Assembly: GCF_029227915.1 (NCBI RefSeq)
Contig: NC_079881.1
Span: 19,317,501-19,381,500, forward strand
DNA: 64,000 nt
Origin: Hydractinia symbiolongicarpus
Lineage: Eukaryota; Cnidaria; Hydrozoa; Anthoathecata; Hydractiniidae
Direction of reading: 5' to 3'
The position numbers were made by a program, and so were the translations under genes. Under the pieces are notes generated by a model. That model ran no database searches. It saw only the letters and a program-made list of their open reading frames with translations, and was not told the origin of the DNA. Within the stretch, counting starts at the first letter, position 1. Every line of letters starts with the position of its first letter. Positions 55,045-64,000 of the stretch are shown here, piece after piece.

Positions 55045-55925
55045 AAACAAGACACTATTGGGCATTCATTAAAGATCGCAGCTGTGGCTCATGGTTAAGA
55101 TGTGACGATAAAGCAGTTGTTAGAGTTGCACCTTCCGATTTTAATAATTCTTCTGTGTATACACATATTTTTTGTGAAAATGTAAAAATTGTCTGATTAA
55201 CATTCACATAAAAGGGGGAGGGTTATCTTTCCCTAGCGGTTTTGTATTACCCCGGTTGTTTCTGTCACAAGCAGTCTACAATGAACCTAGAGTTTGCTCA
55301 CTCTTCACTCTCTTATAGAGTAATCATAATAAGCATAGCAAGGGGGTTCGACTATGTCTTGTCTTTTGGTGCGACGACCCCACTTTTTACCCCAGTCCAG
55401 TAGGGAGGCCAAGTTTCCTCACTTGGTCTACAGGGTTAACGATCCTGCTGTACCCATAGTTATTCTTGTAAGAAGCTCTGCAAGGGGTGTGAAATTTCTC
55501 TTTCATGTCTTCGTGGTTTTACGCCCACGCATATCAATCACCCCAGCAACTTCAGGCTGGTCCTGACCAAGGCTGGTCCTAAGCATCAATCACCTGTGTA
55601 AGGCTGAGTGTTGGGATCCCGTAACATGTGTAAAGCTGCAACCAGGTTCACAAGTCCTGGCGCATAGGTAGTTGTTTGCACCCTTTTTATAGTTTTTATA
55701 TATTTGTATATATATACGTTTTATGTCAATATATGTTTTTTTGTTTTGTTTTGTTGTTACAATATTTGTATTGTCCAGAGGGTTGCTTTTTCAATTAACT
55801 TGGTTGTACAGACCATCCTTGTAAAAAGGAGATCTTGCTTTGCATAGAGAATTTTAGAGGGTTTAACCTCTACCACTTAAAATAAGAGTCATTAGACTAG
55901 TCGAATCACTACAGCTTGTTATGTC
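55045..55925 (+). mobile_element. USP1-type copy, 5'-truncated at the His box
   Basis: Begins at HYWAFIKD (the catalytic His region), continues with SWLRCDDKAVVRVAPSDFNN and stops near 55197, then the USP1 3' region to 55925. The last hairpin (55911-55922) is degraded on its right arm. The copy ends where the 3' terminus of the oppositely oriented LINE C begins. Confidence 0.75.
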
Positions 55926-56244
55926 AAATTTATTGACATAAATTTGACATAAACAATTATATAACACAAAACATATAATAAGTAACAACAAGTAGTATTA
56001 GAAATAGAAAGTGTAATAATAATAATAATAATAATCAATATTTAAAGTGGCTAGCCCAGAAAATCACAAAAACCTATAGTTAGTGAATTGTTTCCACTGG
56101 GGGCCACTAGAACAAAAAAGAAACAAAAAATGATAAACCTTAGACTGCCTCAGCTCAATCAAACATAGTAACATTTATAATCTGTGAAAATTGAAAAAAA
56201 AAAGAATAAAAAACAAAAATTAAAAAGTTAAAAAGTGATCTCCA

Positions 56245-57640
56245 TTAGAATTTGCCAAATACATTAGAGATGGAAGTCTTAAACGAAAGCAGACTTCCAT
56301 CACAGGTCACTTGGTCTAGAAGATTATTCCACACTTTTGCAGCTCTAAATGGGAAGGCTTTTTTGCCAAATTCCGTGTTGACCAAGGGAAGTGTGAACCT
56401 GTTTTTTGAAGCTCCTCTTGTTTGATGATTATGACAGTTTTTTGTCAAAAGGAATTTTGAGCGCATGTAATCAGGAGCAATGTGATTCATGGCTTTGAAG
56501 ACTAATATGGCATCGTTTTTGATGAGTAAATTATTCATTGAATATTCCCTCTCTTTCCCAAGAAAGGTACGGACAGATTTTAATCGTTTTTCTAGTTTTC
56601 CCAATCTACCTTGGGTGGCACAAGCCCATGCCGAGGAGCAGTAGTTGAAATATGGCATGACAAGTGCATTAATTAAAAGGTTTTTTGTGTGAGGTGTTAA
56701 ACAGGATGCAATGGTTCTAACTTTAGAATATTTAATTAGTATTTTTCTATTTATGTCATTAATGTGCTTTTCCCATTGCATTTTTTGATCAAATGTTACC
56801 CCAAGATATTTAACTTTTTTGCTCCTCTTAAAAGGAATACCCATATAGTTGATAGTTTTGTTCTCAACTTTTTTTAACTGGCTGTGGTTGCCGAAAAAGA
56901 TTGTTTCAGTTTTGTCCGTATTAATAGTCATTTTGTTATTATTCAGCCAGAGGTCGACTTGCGAAAGTTCTAACTCGACCTGGGAGACAAGGGTATCCAA
57001 GTTTTTATGAGACGAAATAATTATTGTATCATCTGCATATAGATGGTGGTAGTTTGAATTGATGACAGATTTTAAGTCATCAATATACAAAAGAAAGAGC
57101 AGGGGCCCCAACACAGATCCCTGCGGCACCCCAAAAGCGTCTTCATGAAGCAGATCTGATCCTGTGTCCTTTACAAGAGTCAGCTGCATTCGGCCCGTTA
57201 AGTAGGACTCGAACCAGTCAAAGGCAGCATCTCTGATGCCAAAACACCATAGTTTTTTTAACAAAAAAATTGAATGTGTTAGAAATTTCTTTTGGGTGAG
57301 AAGTTTCTGTACCATCGTTTTGGACTACTTGTTTTATCGAGGTAGTATTGCCTGACTTATCAGGAACCAGTTTTTTTAAGGTTTTCCAAAGTTGTTTTGG
57401 CCGTTTTTGAAAGTCCTGCAAAACGTCATTATAGTACTCGTTTTTAAGTCGATTTTTGAGACCTATTACCTGGTTCCTTTTTTGTTTGAAAGCTTCCCAG
57501 TCTATGATGGATTTTGTTTTTGATGCTTTCCGTTTCAAGAAGTCTCTTTCTTTGATGGCTATTATTAATTCATCAGTGACCCATGCCTCAACACGGCCAG
57601 AAAATCTATGTGTTTTGAAAGGGGCATGTTTGTCAGCCAC
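56245..57640 (-). pseudogene. LINE C ORF2 C-terminal part: linker and RT with core deletion
   Basis: 57640-57250 is the linker (AWVTDELIIAIKERDFLKRK, KQLWKTLKKLVPDKSGN, EISNTFNFFVKK). At about 57250 the sequence jumps to LLKKLWCFGIRDAAFDWFES, so the RT fingers and motif A (roughly 150-200 codons by comparison with LINE E) are missing. The rest is intact: GVPQGSVLGPLLFLLYIDDL, catalytic YADD, VKYLGVTFDQKMQWEKHI, PYFNYCSSAWACAT, ending in a stop at 56245. The deletion crosses an A/T-rich junction. Confidence 0.8.
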
Positions 57641-57757
57641 TGTTTTAACATTTTTATTCAGTTTCTCACATGCTTCATCAAGGTCATCATAATTATTAAA
57701 ATATGACCAGTCTAAATTCCTGAGGTCCTTCAGAAAAGCCTCTTCACTGAAGTTCTT

Positions 57758-59065
57758 CTAGCTACGAACCTTGCATGTTTTAGGTTCAAATTTTGGCCTT
57801 TTGAATTTTCTGATCACATAAACTAAATTGTGATCACTGATGCCTAAATCCATGACACCAGTTTTAGAAATACAAGAACTGTTAGAAAGTATCAAGTCTA
57901 TAAGAGTGCTACTATTTTCAGTAACACGAGTTGGCTCCGTAATATGTTGTTTTAGGAAAACAGTGGAGCATAATTCCTTTATTTTGGAGGAAAGAGCATA
58001 TTTTGAAAGCATGTTACAGTTAAAATCTCCCAAGATAAAAACTTCTTTTTCCTTTAGGAGCTTGTTAAAACACTGTTTAAAATGAGTACACAGGTTTTCG
58101 GTACTCTGCAAATCACTACCTCCAGGTGGCCTGTAAACCCCCCACACGTAAATAGGTTTAGTTTTTTTCAGGCACACTTTCACCCATAGTGATTCAACAT
58201 TTTCGAAGTAAAGGTGTTTCAAAAGGTGGCTATCCAAGTTTTCATTAACAAAAATTAGAACACCCCCACCTCGTCTATTCCGATCATTCCTATAACAAAC
58301 ATAGCCATCAATTTTAACGTCATTGTCAGTGATGGTGTCATCAATTTTGGTTTCACAGATGGAGAATACATCAAGTTTTGTTTGATGTAGCAGAAGTTTA
58401 ACATAGTCTAGTTTGGATGACAGACCATTAATGTTGAGATGGGCCATTTTTAAGCCCTTCCCATTTCTGATTGCCTCAAAATCAAAGTTTTCATCAATAG
58501 TAATATTGATGTTGTCTGGAATTTCGTCACCAAATGACTCCTCATTAGCAAAGGGCAAATTACGAGAAAGACAGGGACTGCAAACGAAAAACAGTTTATC
58601 TTCAGGAGTCTTCATAAATTGTTGATATTTTTTATCAGAAATACGCTCACATTTTTTATGAGCCCATAATACACACTTGTCACAAGAAAGTGCTTTGTGT
58701 GTTTTTGCCACAGGTTTTAAGCATGAAGAACAGGGATACTTAACAGGACCTGGGTTGAGGCAGATGTCCCCTGACAAGAGGATTAAAAAATAGAAATACT
58801 TGTGCCTGCTTGGCTTAAGTTTTGATAAAGCCATTAATTTTAATTGGAGAGTGAGCTGGCTTTCAGAAACTCTATTGCAGGCATCAAGTGAAGAGATAGA
58901 AAAGAAACTCCTATCTAGTCGACTCATTTCGTTGTTGTTGGGTGAGCTACTTTTGAATGAAGGTTTTGTATTGCTCAAAAATACAACGAACACAAAAATC
59001 AGTTTTAGCGTAAATGTGGGGTTTCCTACCTGAGTAAAGTTATTTTTAAGTCGTAGAGAGATCAT
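57758..59065 (-). pseudogene. LINE C ORF2 N-terminal part: 2A-like, PHD-like finger, APE endonuclease
   Basis: The open frame extends up to 59242, but the first ATG is at 59065. After a hydrophobic stretch come LLSGDICLNPGP (2A-like), Cys/His finger CSSCLKP, CDKCVLWAHKKC and CSPC, and the endonuclease blocks HLNINGLSSKLDYVKLLL, SICETKIDD (Glu), RGGGVLIFV, YRPPGGS, GDFNCNML (Asp/Asn) and ISDHNLVYV (His). The frame stops at 57758 and the linker resumes in another frame at 57640. Confidence 0.8.
58745..58771 (-). other. 2A-like site with Cys in place of Glu (GDICLNPGP)
   Basis: Same place relative to the zinc finger as the 2A site of LINE B. Consensus Glu is Cys here (DICLNPGP). The Gly-Pro skip point is at codons 58748-58750/58745-58747. 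Activity of this variant cannot be judged from sequence. Confidence 0.65.
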
Positions 59066-59242
59066 TCTACGGTTATGTGCTCTTTCAAAAAAACTATGTT
59101 TGAAGGATCTGAGGCAAGCCCATTTCCTTACGATGTTACACAGAAGGAGCAGCAGGAACCCACAACACAGCAAAGCTACTATATTAGATGATAGATGGAT
59201 AAAAAACTGACTGGGATAAAAACAATTTATTAACAAAAACAA

Positions 59243-59848
59243 TAATTTAAAAACTTACAAAACAACAAATTAAAGAAATGAAAAGATATAAATGAAGTAA
59301 AGAAGGCAGTACAATATATAATAAATCAAAAAGGACTTAGCTGTCAAAGCAGGAGCTCTTCAAGCTTTAGTCTTCTTTTTTCTTATCTTTAAGGGGCTAC
59401 AGAAGCCGGTTTAAGGGTCTACAGAAGCCGGTGTAAAGAGTCTTAGCAGATAGTTTAGTTGCAAGGAGTCGCTTTTGAGAGGTACCGCTCAGTTAGATGA
59501 CTTTCACAGGTATTGTTTTTCAAATAAGATAAACAATAGGTAAAAGGTCCTATGCATAACTATTAATTGTTTCTTGCTGCTGAATTATACAACTATTACA
59601 AAATAAGGCGAAGTATCATAAAAAAACAAAAAACCATAAAAAACAAGAACAAAAGAAATTGAATATGTCCAAAACAAACTTATAAGAAGGTAATAGCTTT
59701 AATTTCAACTAAAACTCTTGGAACACACTGTGTCCCTTTTCACCAGGTTTCTTACAGAATAGCCTGGCTGGATGAGTTTAGTATATCGACCAATCTGAAT
59801 GTTCTTTTTGTACTTTTCTGTGTTTTAGTGCTTCATCTGTTCTTATCT
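59243..59848. other. LINE C ORF1-ORF2 spacer
   Basis: Non-coding; includes a short direct duplication ctacagaagccggt at about 59397 and 59420. Confidence 0.45.
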
Positions 59849-60423
59849 TCAGTTATTTTGTTTGCAACTGTTCAACATATATTTTTGAGGGATCCCTCGG
59901 TTTCTTTTAATGAATTTTCTTTTTATACGCTCGCAGACTTTCCATGATGTCATTTTGGCAACAATGTTTCTTGGTTTTGTGTTATTAGTCTCTTTACTTG
60001 ACATCCTATGGGCCCTATCAATCCAATTATTAATTTCTGTGAGCGTGATATCATTCTCAACTGCACTGATGACGCCAGCCAGTACCTCACTCGTTTTTGT
60101 CCAGTTTGGTTCATTGCCATTCACTCCTTTAAAGACTAGAGTGCTCTAACTTCTTATCTTGTTTTGTCAAAGAACCGATTATTTCATCCTTTATAGCTTC
60201 CTCCATTTGTTTTGTTAGTTCTGTTATTTTCCTTTCATTCTCCTTAATTCTGGTAAGAAGCCACTTCTTTCACATTTGCTAGCTCTGTATTTAGTGCTTC
60301 AAGTTTTCCATATAGCCGGTCCACCAACTTTTTTTCCAGACTGTTAAATCTAGCAATAAAACCTTTCTTTAAATCTTCAATTTGCTCACTCTCTATACTT
60401 TGTCTTTGCATTTTGTAATTGAT
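59849..60423 (-). pseudogene. LINE C ORF1 remains (coiled coil, RRM-like)
   Basis: Minus strand: coiled coil FIARFNSLEKKLVDRLYG (about 60400-60250), then the frame 60124-59849 with LTEINNWIDRAHRMSSKE and KPRNIVAKMTSWKVCERIK, resembling the RRM-like part of L1-type ORF1 proteins. The frame breaks near 60240 and 60125. The coiled coil is cut at its start by the HIRAN transposon at a TA. Confidence 0.55.
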
Positions 60424-60425
60424 TA

Positions 60426-60464
60426 CTTTAAAGGAAGAAATTTTCGCGGAAGAAATTTTCGCGA
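60426..60464 (+). repeat. left TIR of HIRAN transposon
   Basis: 39 bp, perfect inverse match to 62097-62135; followed by subterminal TCGCGA-rich repeats to about 60600. Confidence 0.9.
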
Positions 60465-60670
60465 TTTCGCGAATTTTGGCCAAAATCGCGAAAATAAAGT
60501 CCCGCGAAAAAAACCAAAAGGGGTCGTTCGCGAAAATAAATTCCCGCGAAATTTTTAAGTATGCTTGATTCGCGAAAATAAATTCCCGCGAAAAAAATTT
60601 TTTTGCAACATAACAAATACCTTATTGGGGAAAGTTTGAGAAAAATGAAGCAATTTTCTTTCTGTTTTGT

Positions 60671-61285
60671 TTAATCTATTACAATTACTGTTTCGGCTTT
60701 GGCGTCGTCCCTGTTTTGTTTATTGTGATTTTTTTGTTGGCGACGGAACATAACCCTTATGTCCGGGATATTCTCATTGACGTTTGTTGTGGTTTTTTTC
60801 TTCTTTCTTTTCGGAGCAGTTTCTTTTTCTGGTGGAGAAGCATTAGTAGTTGAAAGTGCTAGAAAATTTCCGAGAATTTCTTCATCTTTTGGTTCGATAT
60901 AATAATCATTCAGCAATTCTTTATAACGATCCAAAATCATGTGGTTTTTTATTGTAGCTGGCATTCTCACAGTGACTTCACATGCGATTTCCAATCCTCC
61001 TTGAACCAATGGAGATCGACGATAATTTGTTGACGTTAGAGTAGCCGTAATCCTTGCACCCCTGTCTAGAATAAACTTTGTTATCCTAGAAATTTCTCTG
61101 GGTAAGTGTCCCACTGTTGTTCCAGAATCGCACTGTTCGGTTTTTATAGCAAACAGATCAAATGCGTTGTCTTGTTCATAATAGCAATTAAGTGTTTCTT
61201 CTTCTCTTGGGAACCATAATCTCTGATAATAATGGAAACCTCTTACAGCTGAAGAAAATTTTAAAATCTTTTCTGTCGAAGACAT
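60671..61285 (-). CDS. HIRAN-domain protein
   Basis: Intact 204-residue single-exon frame with ATG at 61285. Residues about 10-110 are a HIRAN domain, a small beta-barrel that in HLTF and related proteins binds DNA ends: SSAVRGFHYYQRLWFPREEE, DNAFDLFAIKTE, VGHLPREISRITKFIL, and VQGGLEIACEVTVR. A basic NLS-like patch (APKRKKKKTTT) follows near residue 155, and the C-terminus is AETVIVID, which fits a SUMO-interacting motif (hydrophobic core VIVI with acidic neighbours). It is the sole gene in the transposon; the TCGCGA subterminal repeats are a plausible DNA target. Similar stand-alone HIRAN proteins are repeated in cnidarian genomes. Confidence 0.75.
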   Translation of the reverse strand: MSSTEKILKFSSAVRGFHYYQRLWFPREEETLNCYYEQDNAFDLFAIKTEQCDSGTTVGHLPREISRITKFILDRGARITATLTSTNYRRSPLVQGGLEIACEVTVRMPATIKNHMILDRYKELLNDYYIEPKDEEILGNFLALSTTNASPPEKETAPKRKKKKTTTNVNENIPDIRVMFRRQQKNHNKQNRDDAKAETVIVID

Positions 61286-62096
61286 GATGCAAGAAAGTTG
61301 TACACATAAGTGATGACAAAGATGATTTGTCGTTCGATTTTGTCTAAAAGAGGTGTCTGCTAAATTCGAAACCGTCTAGACTGATTCGATCCAAACACAA
61401 AAGAAGAGGCGTATTCGAATACACACAAGGATAAGTCAATTTATGCCGGGGGTTATGTTGTTCTAAATCTTAATTCTTTAGAATATAAACATCAAAGACG
61501 TTTTTTTTTACCAAAATACATGTTTTTTTTTTAAATTTAGTTTCGAAATGTTTTTGTGAGCTTTTCTTCTTTTTTATTAAGATAAGAGATGCAAACTATA
61601 TTTTCAAAAGAGATTTTCACTCTATCAATACCCCTGGTTTGCAATCGAAAAAGTATTTCACATAATTTTTTTTGTTGTGTTTTGTTTCTGTGTGATTTGA
61701 AAAAGGAAACAAACAGTTTTTTGGATGAGAAGGATCAACCATGTCTTTCCTTCGAAAAAGTCAAAAGCTTAAAAAAGCTTTAGACTTCGTTATTACGAAA
61801 AGCTTTACCCTGCAAAACTTGTTTATATATAGTTTATTTTGTGTTTTGAAAAAGTGCAAACGAAAGAAAAACTTACATTCTCAAATCAGCTGTCATTTAT
61901 ATAACTGCTTTTTGTATAAAAAACACGTTTTTTATAAATTAGGTACGTATAAAAAAAACAAAAATAGGCCATTCGCGAAAATTTTTTCTCGCGAAAAATT
62001 TTGAAAGTGTTCATTCGCGAAAATATTTTCCCGCGAAAAATCTTAGGAGAGGCTATTCGCGAAAATAAATTCCAAAAATTTTGCGATTTTTTTGCC
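61286..62096. other. rest of HIRAN transposon
   Basis: T-rich non-coding sequence, then from about 61970 the right subterminal TTCGCGAA repeats. Frames here have no recognisable domain. Confidence 0.5.
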
Positions 62097-62135
62097 TCGC
62101 GAAAATTTCTTCCGCGAAAATTTCTTCCTTTAAAG
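62097..62135 (-). repeat. right TIR of HIRAN transposon
   Basis: 39 bp, perfect inverse match to 60426-60464. Confidence 0.9.
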
Positions 62136-62299
62136 TAGGTTGGTCCCATCCGAAGAGAACATAGAGACTTAGAATCTGCCTCTGTCGCCTATGCTTTTCT
62201 AACATGTCTGTGCGTTCCATTCTGAGATCTCTTACTGAGTCATCTATGCGATCGTCGTTTTTCATCTGGTTATCTCGAGATTCTTTGTCTTGGATTCAT

Positions 62300-63835
62300 C
62301 CTGGTAGGGACCCATAGCATACCGCTCAATTGATACCAACTGTTTTAAAGAAATCATCTAAGTCACAAGCAACTTCGACCTCTAGCTTTAAGGACACGAA
62401 TCCCCAAGGCGTAACAAAGAGCTCCACTAACTTGCCTGCACAAGAATCATTAGGCAGCAACAGCGACTTGCTAAATTTGGGTAACACATGTTACATCCAT
62501 TCCATTTTGCAATGTTTTTATGTATTACCCGCAGTCGCCACAGTCATCTCTGCAAATAATACCAATATGGCGATAGGTAGAACTTTTGTAAGTATTCTAC
62601 GTAAATTATCCTCCTTCAAGGTTCCAGTGAACCCTTCTTCATTTCTAAATACAATAAAAGGCCATGTTTTTAATAATAAGAGGAGCACTGCTTTTAATCT
62701 GTTCTCTCAGCAAGATGCCCTAGAGATTCTTGAGTATCTCATACCAGAGTTGTCCTTAGCCTTTTCTTTCTTTGGTAGATTCTTCAACACTCGTGTGAAA
62801 ATCTGTACTACTTGCAACACTTGCAATAAAATTAGCACCTCTGAGCAAGTAAGTCCATTTCTTCAAATTCCATTGACATCAACTGTACAATCTTCAATAG
62901 ATAACTTTTTGGAGAGGGAAGAATTGTCAGGTGTTAATTCGTACTTCTGTCACTACTGCAAAAGTTACCAAACTGCAACAGTTAAAAGAGGTCGCAGAGT
63001 GCAGTTCAATTTTGATTCTGCAATTAAAGCGCTTTACCTATAACAAAGGTCTTCTGTTTAAGGTTTGTTCTCCTGTCATATCTTACCCGAGCGCTGTTTT
63101 TTATACCTATCACTGTAGAAAGTAAAGTCTTGTGTTGCAAGCACTACAACTTAAGGGCTGTAGTTAACCACTCTGGAAATTTGAACAATGGCCATTACAC
63201 TACTGTTGCTTATAACCAATCGCTTCGTAAGTGGTTTCATTGCAACCACAGAGCAGTGGTCCCTCGCAAACAAAGCTGTCTTTGGAGAGTGACGACTCCA
63301 CTTATTATACCCCAGTCAAAATAAAAGCGAAAAAGTAATTACGCCGGTAAGGGAGCTTGACTGTACGAGGTCCTATCTTTGAAGAGTGACGACTCCACTA
63401 ATTACCCCAGTCGAGAAAAAAAATTATGTCAGCAAAGGGTTTTGACTGCACTGGTCTTATCTTTGGAGAGTGACGACTCCACTTCTTACCCCAGTCACAA
63501 AAGATTCTACAGAGTAGGACAGATAAAAAGAAATGATGAAAGAAATGTCTAGTTCCTGCTGAAGACTGTTCGCAGACCTCTTTTAAGGTGGCTCAGCTAG
63601 ACATTTTGGGTACCTTGGTTCAGGAATATGAATCGAAACCCTTGTACCCTTTACAGAAGTCTTTTCCTACTCTCTCTGTTTGTTTGTCCACTTTTTTTGC
63701 CAATTATCTCCTTGCAAAAAGGAAGAATTGTGTTCTTTTATATGAGCATATTCTTTAAAGTAGCAAAACCTCTAGAATTGAAATTTTAATACTTAACTGG
63801 TCGAGCTTATCAATGTGCGTGCACTTTGTACTTTT
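62300..63835 (+). mobile_element. USP2-type copy with nearly complete protease and 3' region
   Basis: Plus strand. Coding part 62330-63280, then a diverged USP2 3' region to about 63835 with three successive ~75-110-bp modules ending in 'ccactt(a/c)ttaccccagtc' (near 63284, 63393 and 63471) and the 10-bp stem block (arms 63543-63552 and 63597-63606). The terminal hairpin is degraded. The upstream limit is not defined; no RT is recognisable before the USP within the window. Confidence 0.65.
62330..63280 (+). pseudogene. USP2-type deubiquitinase domain, near complete
   Basis: Ser/Thr-rich linker, then the Cys box LLNLGNTCYIHSILQCFYVL, the Q-D box FSQQDALEILEYLIPEL, zinc pairs CTTCNTC and CHYCKS, and LILQLKRFTYNKG after a frame change near 62985. 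A further change near 63115 leads to LRAVVNHSGNLNNGHYTTVA (His box) and HCNHRAVV (the usual Asp after Asn replaced by His). The domain is about 310 residues, at the short end for USPs. Cys and His are present, and only two or three small lesions separate the parts. It is similar to 37567-38530 and more distant from the USP1 type at 27775. Confidence 0.75.
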
Positions 63836-64000
63836 CGTTCTTCCTAATGTTGGTTTATTAAATAAGAGGAGATTGTGCAGATAACAGCAGATTTATAGAT
63901 ATTTAGTTTATGCAGCTATGCTACAAAGCGTCTACACTATTCCGCTACCGCTACGAAACGCTTTGTTGGCTTCAATCTTTCCTTTTTTTAAAGCGTTTTT
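63836..64000. other. right edge, no feature seen
   Basis: Short terminal stretch without recognisable features. Confidence 0.35.

Larger units (their letters stand above)
60426..62135. mobile_element. DNA transposon with 39-bp perfect TIRs carrying a HIRAN gene
   Basis: Inverted ends 60426-60464 and 62097-62135 are identical over 39 bp and begin CTTTAAAGGAAGAAATTTTC. Both are flanked by TA (60424-60425, 62136-62137), consistent with TA target duplication. Inside each end, 170-180 bp are packed with TTCGCGAA palindromes and cccgcgaa blocks. No transposase is present; the only convincing gene is the HIRAN ORF. It is inserted in the ORF1 region of LINE C. TA targeting suggests a Tc1/mariner-like or similar superfamily, undecided. 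Identical TIRs indicate a young insertion. Confidence 0.85.
55985..62260 (-). mobile_element. LINE C: two-ORF CR1/L2-group LINE with 2A-like peptide, interrupted
   Basis: Minus-strand element. The 3' end carries an (ATT)n run (56017-56037), ORF2 is at 59242-56245, ORF1 remains at 60423-59849 and may continue beyond the HIRAN transposon at 62265-62138. An internal deletion in the RT and several lesions make it inactive. The 5' limit is inferred. Confidence 0.65.

Noticed and set aside
60428-60616. Repetitive frames (AGIYFRE-type peptides) at both ends of the HIRAN transposon
   Set aside because: They are translations of the TTCGCGAAAATAAATTCCCG subterminal DNA repeats, not genes.
61589-62004. 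Plus-strand frames inside the HIRAN transposon
   Set aside because: Low-complexity, T-rich sequence without recognisable protein features; no transposase motifs.
62053-62265. Protein-like frame on minus (MERTDMLEKHRRQRQ)
   Set aside because: It crosses the transposon end and lacks a recognised domain; kept only as a possible ORF1 start of LINE C.

Overview
The window is AT-rich animal DNA made almost entirely of transposable elements and their decayed copies. I saw no intact host housekeeping gene, rRNA, tRNA or CRISPR array. The mix of BEL/Pao, CR1/L2-type and L1-like LINEs, PIF/Harbinger, long-TIR DNA elements and several multi-copy transposase-like families, with spliced relics, suggests a metazoan, most likely a cnidarian; that assignment is inference from family content.

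Layout. 1-5 kb: a 37-bp hairpin, a decayed HECT/G2E3-like gene and an integrase-core relic. 5-9.1 kb: a 5'-truncated element with a ubiquitin-specific protease (USP) domain, a LINE 3' end and a degenerate ~100-bp satellite. 10-12.1 kb: a PIF/Harbinger element with both of its genes. 13-14.8 kb: two more USP-element remnants. 15.5-24.3 kb: a nest of retrotransposons. An L1-like host LINE (A) has LINE E in its ORF1; LINE E carries a USP-element copy; LINE A ORF2 carries a near-complete 2A-peptide LINE (B). 24.3-29.5 kb: the longest copy of the USP element. 29.7-37.3 kb: a young BEL/Pao element with 313-bp LTRs. 37.5-49.9 kb: a second-type USP copy, a spliced gene fragment, a TGACGTCA cluster, a transposase relic and a tyrosine-recombinase-like relic. 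50.4-53.2 kb: an SF3-helicase relic flanked by inverted arrays of 10-bp iterons. 54-64 kb: LINE remnants, a second 2A LINE (C) interrupted by a DNA transposon carrying an intact HIRAN-domain gene, and a further USP copy.

Main result. At 24786-28640 the reverse transcriptase, CCHC finger, restriction-like endonuclease (RLE) and USP deubiquitinase read as one polyprotein interrupted only by small frameshifts. USP fragments of two sequence types (called USP1 and USP2 here) recur at about ten loci on both strands. Most are cut at varying 5' points and share subfamily-specific 3' regions, as target-primed non-LTR retrotransposition would produce. The 3' regions contain hairpins whose stems show compensatory differences between copies and subfamilies. 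A deubiquitinase-carrying RLE retrotransposon is the best candidate here for an undescribed system; whether it is new needs a database search.
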